Source of the DNA: JAEWSN01 sp038249175 | Lineage (GTDB): Bacteria > Bacillota > Clostridia > DSM-8532 | Length of the DNA: 7,225 nucleotides | Assembly: GCA_038249175.1 (NCBI GenBank) | Contig: JBBRWP010000165.1 | Span: 1-7,225 of the forward strand | Reading direction: 5' to 3' | In this document: one piece after another, positions 5,946-7,225 of the stretch | Layout of the letters: each line of letters opens with the position of its first letter | Position numbering within the stretch: the stretch's first letter is position 1 | The notes under the pieces: model-generated | Told to the model about the DNA's origin: nothing | The model's database searches: none | Seen by the model: only the letters and a program-made list of their open reading frames with translations | Position numbers and translations under genes: made by a program

Positions 5946-6359
5946 ATTACGGGCATCCCGCTCATGGAGACCTGCGACGGTGAGGATCTCTCCTGCCTTC
6001 TCTACGGCGGCGATTCGCCCGTAAGGGAAGTGGCCGTCACTGAGTTCGCCTGGAGCAAGTCGCTCCGTAAAGGTGATTACCGCTTCGTCTATTACCCAAA
6101 GGAAATGTTTGCTTCGGAGTGGCCGGAAGGCTTCGGCGAACTCTACAACGTAAAAGACGATCCCTGGGAGATGAAGAATCTCTACTTCGAACCCGGGTAT
6201 CACGGGAAGGTGGAGGAACTCACCCTGGAGTTCCTGAATTTCCTCGTGGTCACTGCCCGCCCGGCGACTGTCCATCCCATGCCGCCGGAGGCTGGACCCC
6301 AGCGTACCGTGCGCTATATGAAGGACTGGAACGCTGACAATAAAGTTTATTCAGAATAA
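5943..6359 (+). pseudogene. Sulfatase, C-terminal fragment
   Basis: Sulfatases of the formylglycine type remove sulfate from glycans. The frame opening at 5943 reads ITGIPLMETCDGEDLS, the late segment just before the C-terminal subdomain, then REVAVTEFAWSKSLRKGDYRFVYYP, FGELYNVKDDPWEMKNLYF and VRYMKDWNADNKV, all characteristic of this family's last 130-140 residues. The C/S-x-P-x-R activation motif and all metal ligands, which lie in the N-terminal two thirds, are missing, so the fragment is inactive. It begins abruptly inside a transposase stub and ends (6357-6359) overlapping a GH2 fragment in another frame. A 60-base count gives about 58% GC, higher than the GH2 piece. Confidence 0.85.
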
Positions 6360-6387
6360 AGATGTCTCTGAAGGCGCACTACCTTAT

Positions 6388-6401
6388 ACACTTATTGTTA
6401 A
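6388..6401 (+). repeat. 14-bp direct repeat, copy 1
   Basis: ACACTTATTGTTAA, inside the GH2 fragment (codons for T-L-I-V). An identical copy lies at 6799-6812, in the same reading frame, just where similarity to GH2 fades. Confidence 0.8.
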
Positions 6402-6798
6402 TGGGAAAAGAGTCTTCATGAGGGGTGTTGACTGGGTTCCCATCTCACCCTTTTATGGTGCGGTTAGCAGGGAAGATTATATAAACTATTTAAAAAGATT
6501 CAAGACCATGGATTGCAATCTTCTCAGGATTTGGGGAGGCGCCATTCTTGAAAAACATGATTTCTATGATCTGTGTGATGAGATGGGACTTATGGTTTGG
6601 CAGGAGTTTCCTCAGTCTTCCAGCGGACTTGATAATACACCGCCTGATGATCCTGCATATTTAAAAGAATTGGAAAAAACAGCAGCCATATTTATTAAGA
6701 GGCGCAGACACCATGCCTGTCATGTGATCTGGTGCGGCGGGAACGAGCTTATGTGGGAGAATTTGATACCAGTGAACGAAAACCACATCAACATAAAA

Positions 6799-6812
6799 AC
6801 ACTTATTGTTAA
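6799..6812 (+). repeat. 14-bp direct repeat, copy 2
   Basis: Identical to 6388-6401, 411 bases downstream and again encoding T-L-I-V. It coincides with the 3' breakpoint of the GH2 fragment, which suggests a role in the rearrangement, although a chance match is not excluded. Confidence 0.8.
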
Positions 6813-6869
6813 GAATCGACTATTCGCATTTTTAGATTTTCATAATATTCAATATCCGGTTTGACTAAC

Positions 6870-6889
6870 ACAAACTACTAGTAGTTTGT
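6870..6889. repeat. 20-bp perfect palindrome centred on CTAG at the edge of the IS630 element
   Basis: ACAAACTACTAGTAGTTTGT equals its reverse complement, with CTAG at 6878-6881. IS630-family elements insert at TA, often within CTAG. If TA at 6879-6880 is the target, the element begins GTAGTTTGT at 6881, and the bases on the other side of TA are the mirror image of that end. Confidence 0.85.
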
Positions 6890-6909
6890 TCTTTAAACAA
6901 CTCATAGTA

Positions 6910-6938
6910 TTGCATTTCCCTTTTTTATTCGATATACT
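6910..6938 (+). promoter_or_regulatory. Promoter of the IS630 transposase gene
   Basis: TTGCAT (6910-6915) and TATACT (6933-6938) are separated by exactly 17 bases; each matches the sigma-70 consensus well. Transcription would begin near 6945, inside the right arm of the hairpin at 6918-6951, about 18 bases before the ATG. Confidence 0.65.
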
Positions 6939-6951
6939 GACTAAAAAAGGG
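6918..6951 (+). promoter_or_regulatory. Hairpin overlapping the transposase ribosome binding site
   Basis: CCCTTTTTTA (6918-6927) is perfectly complementary to TAAAAAAGGG (6942-6951) around a 14-base loop that holds the -10 box. The right arm includes part of the ribosome binding site AGGGGGA (6948-6954). RNA started outside the element would contain both arms and hide the site; RNA from the element's own promoter would lack the left arm and leave it open. Confidence 0.65.
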
Positions 6952-6962
6952 GGAATAAATAT

Positions 6963-7225
6963 ATGCCAAGAAAAAGTAGCCGACCCGCCATACAACTTGA
7001 TACCAAAGAAGTTAACGAACTTACCAGAATAGCAAAATCAAGAACAGAGGAAGCACGAAAAGTACTGCGAGCTAAGATAATACTAATGAACCATGAAGGT
7101 AAACGGGATAAAGACATTAAGGATACGCTCGGGGTTGATACGAACACGGTTCGTTTGTGCTTGAGTAAATGTCTATCTTTAGGTGTTGAAGCGGCATTGA
7201 GCGATATGGCTCGTTCGGGGGCACC
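6963..7225 (+). CDS. IS630-family transposase, N-terminal part (runs off the window)
   Basis: From ATG 6963, 87 codons are open to the window's end with no stop. The ribosome binding site AGGGGGA (6948-6954) is eight bases upstream. Residues from about 25 to 70 form the helix-turn-helix of IS630-type transposases: SRTEEARKVLRAKIILM, then KDIKDTLGVDTNTVRLCLSK, followed by LGVEAALSDMARSGAP, matching the usual GLEGL-x-D-x-xRSGRP segment that ends the DNA-binding domain. The DDE catalytic domain would follow outside the window (family length is about 330-360). The first 15 residues, with PRKSSRPAIQL, form the usual short lead-in. The frame shows no sign of decay, so this element may be the most recent arrival here. 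Confidence 0.85.
   Translation, partial: MPRKSSRPAIQLDTKEVNELTRIAKSRTEEARKVLRAKIILMNHEGKRDKDIKDTLGVDTNTVRLCLSKCLSLGVEAALSDMARSGA

Larger units (their letters stand above)
6340..6864 (+). pseudogene. GH2 beta-mannosidase-like glycosidase, internal fragment
   Basis: Reading from 6340, the protein runs VSEGALPYTLIVNGKRVFMRG, DWVPISPFYG, NLLRIWGGAILEKHDFYDLCDE and GLMVWQEFP, then CHVIWCGGNELMWEN, where the glutamate of GNE is the GH2 acid/base residue. This is the start of the GH2 barrel of a beta-mannosidase-type enzyme that trims beta-linked mannose or related sugars. The N-terminal sugar-binding domains and everything after about NENHINI, including the nucleophile, are missing; an intact protein would have 750-850 residues. 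From about 6799-6812 onward the frame continues for some 17 unrelated residues to a stop at 6862-6864. GC is low (about 37% at 6481-6540), unlike the adjoining sulfatase. Confidence 0.85.
6881..7225 (+). mobile_element. IS630-family insertion sequence, left part
   Basis: The likely left end is at or near 6881, next to a TA in CTAG. It is followed by a promoter, a hairpin at the translation start and the 5' part of an IS630-type transposase gene that runs off the window. The right end is not visible, so completeness cannot be judged. The exact left boundary is inferred from the palindrome and not from a matched terminal repeat. Confidence 0.7.

Noticed and set aside
5815..6024. A genuine 69-residue protein
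   Set aside because: Only the first 43 or so residues look like a protein family; the rest is out-of-frame sulfatase sequence.
6941..7147. Minus-strand open frame opposite the IS630 transposase
   Set aside because: Shadow of the plus-strand transposase, which has clear helix-turn-helix similarity, promoter and ribosome binding site.

Overview
The window reads as a decaying sugar-degradation locus of a gut- or rumen-type anaerobe. The visible functions are glycan hydrolases, a sulfatase, a LacI-family repressor and IS transposases. Strong purine-rich ribosome binding sites (for example AAAGGAGG at 3292-3299) would fit Bacillota (Clostridia), and the sulfatase plus LacI content would also fit Lentisphaerota/Verrucomicrobiota. 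I cannot decide between them from the sequence. Composition is a mosaic: hand-counted 60-base lines give about 57% GC at 541-600, 63% at 3121-3180, 38% at 3481-3540, 58% at 5941-6000 and 37% at 6481-6540.

Region 1 (1-2143) is healthy. It holds an intact LacI-family regulator and an intact aldo/keto reductase. A perfect 14-bp palindrome (1052-1065) lies between them, and 12 bases of the same site lie at the window's left edge just ahead of the regulator. This is the signature of an autoregulated repressor that also controls the genes downstream.

Region 2 (2242-3986) starts the decay. A GH29 alpha-L-fucosidase gene has a single-base frameshift and a large internal deletion that removes the centre of its catalytic domain. 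A GH31 alpha-glucosidase/alpha-xylosidase-like gene has been cut to 226 codons by at least two internal deletions, yet it still has an open frame and a perfect ribosome binding site. A hairpin and a strong bidirectional terminator follow.

Region 3 (about 4148-5945) is a patchwork of mobile and resistance-type DNA. It contains the C-terminal end of an IS4/IS1634-type transposase on the minus strand. This abuts a 5'-truncated, frameshifted ABC-F ATPase gene of the ribosomal-protection (antibiotic resistance) type. Two strong inverted repeats mark the 3' end of the ABC-F gene, followed by the N-terminal stub of another transposase.

Region 4 (about 5943-6864) holds two more glycan-gene fragments stitched together: the C-terminal third of a sulfatase, then an internal piece of a GH2 beta-mannosidase-like enzyme. 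Region 5 (6870-7225) is the left end of an IS630-family element with a good promoter, a hairpin that overlaps the transposase ribosome binding site, and the first 87 codons of its transposase, which runs off the window. 

Intact, the genes would have formed a repressor-controlled pathway for a fucosylated, sulfated and mannose- or xylose-containing glycan. As it stands only the regulator and the reductase look functional. I see no convincing new defence, retron or CRISPR-like system. The most interesting items are the IS630 left-end architecture, the palindromic CTAG junction beside it, the matching LacI operators and the pattern of piecewise deletions.
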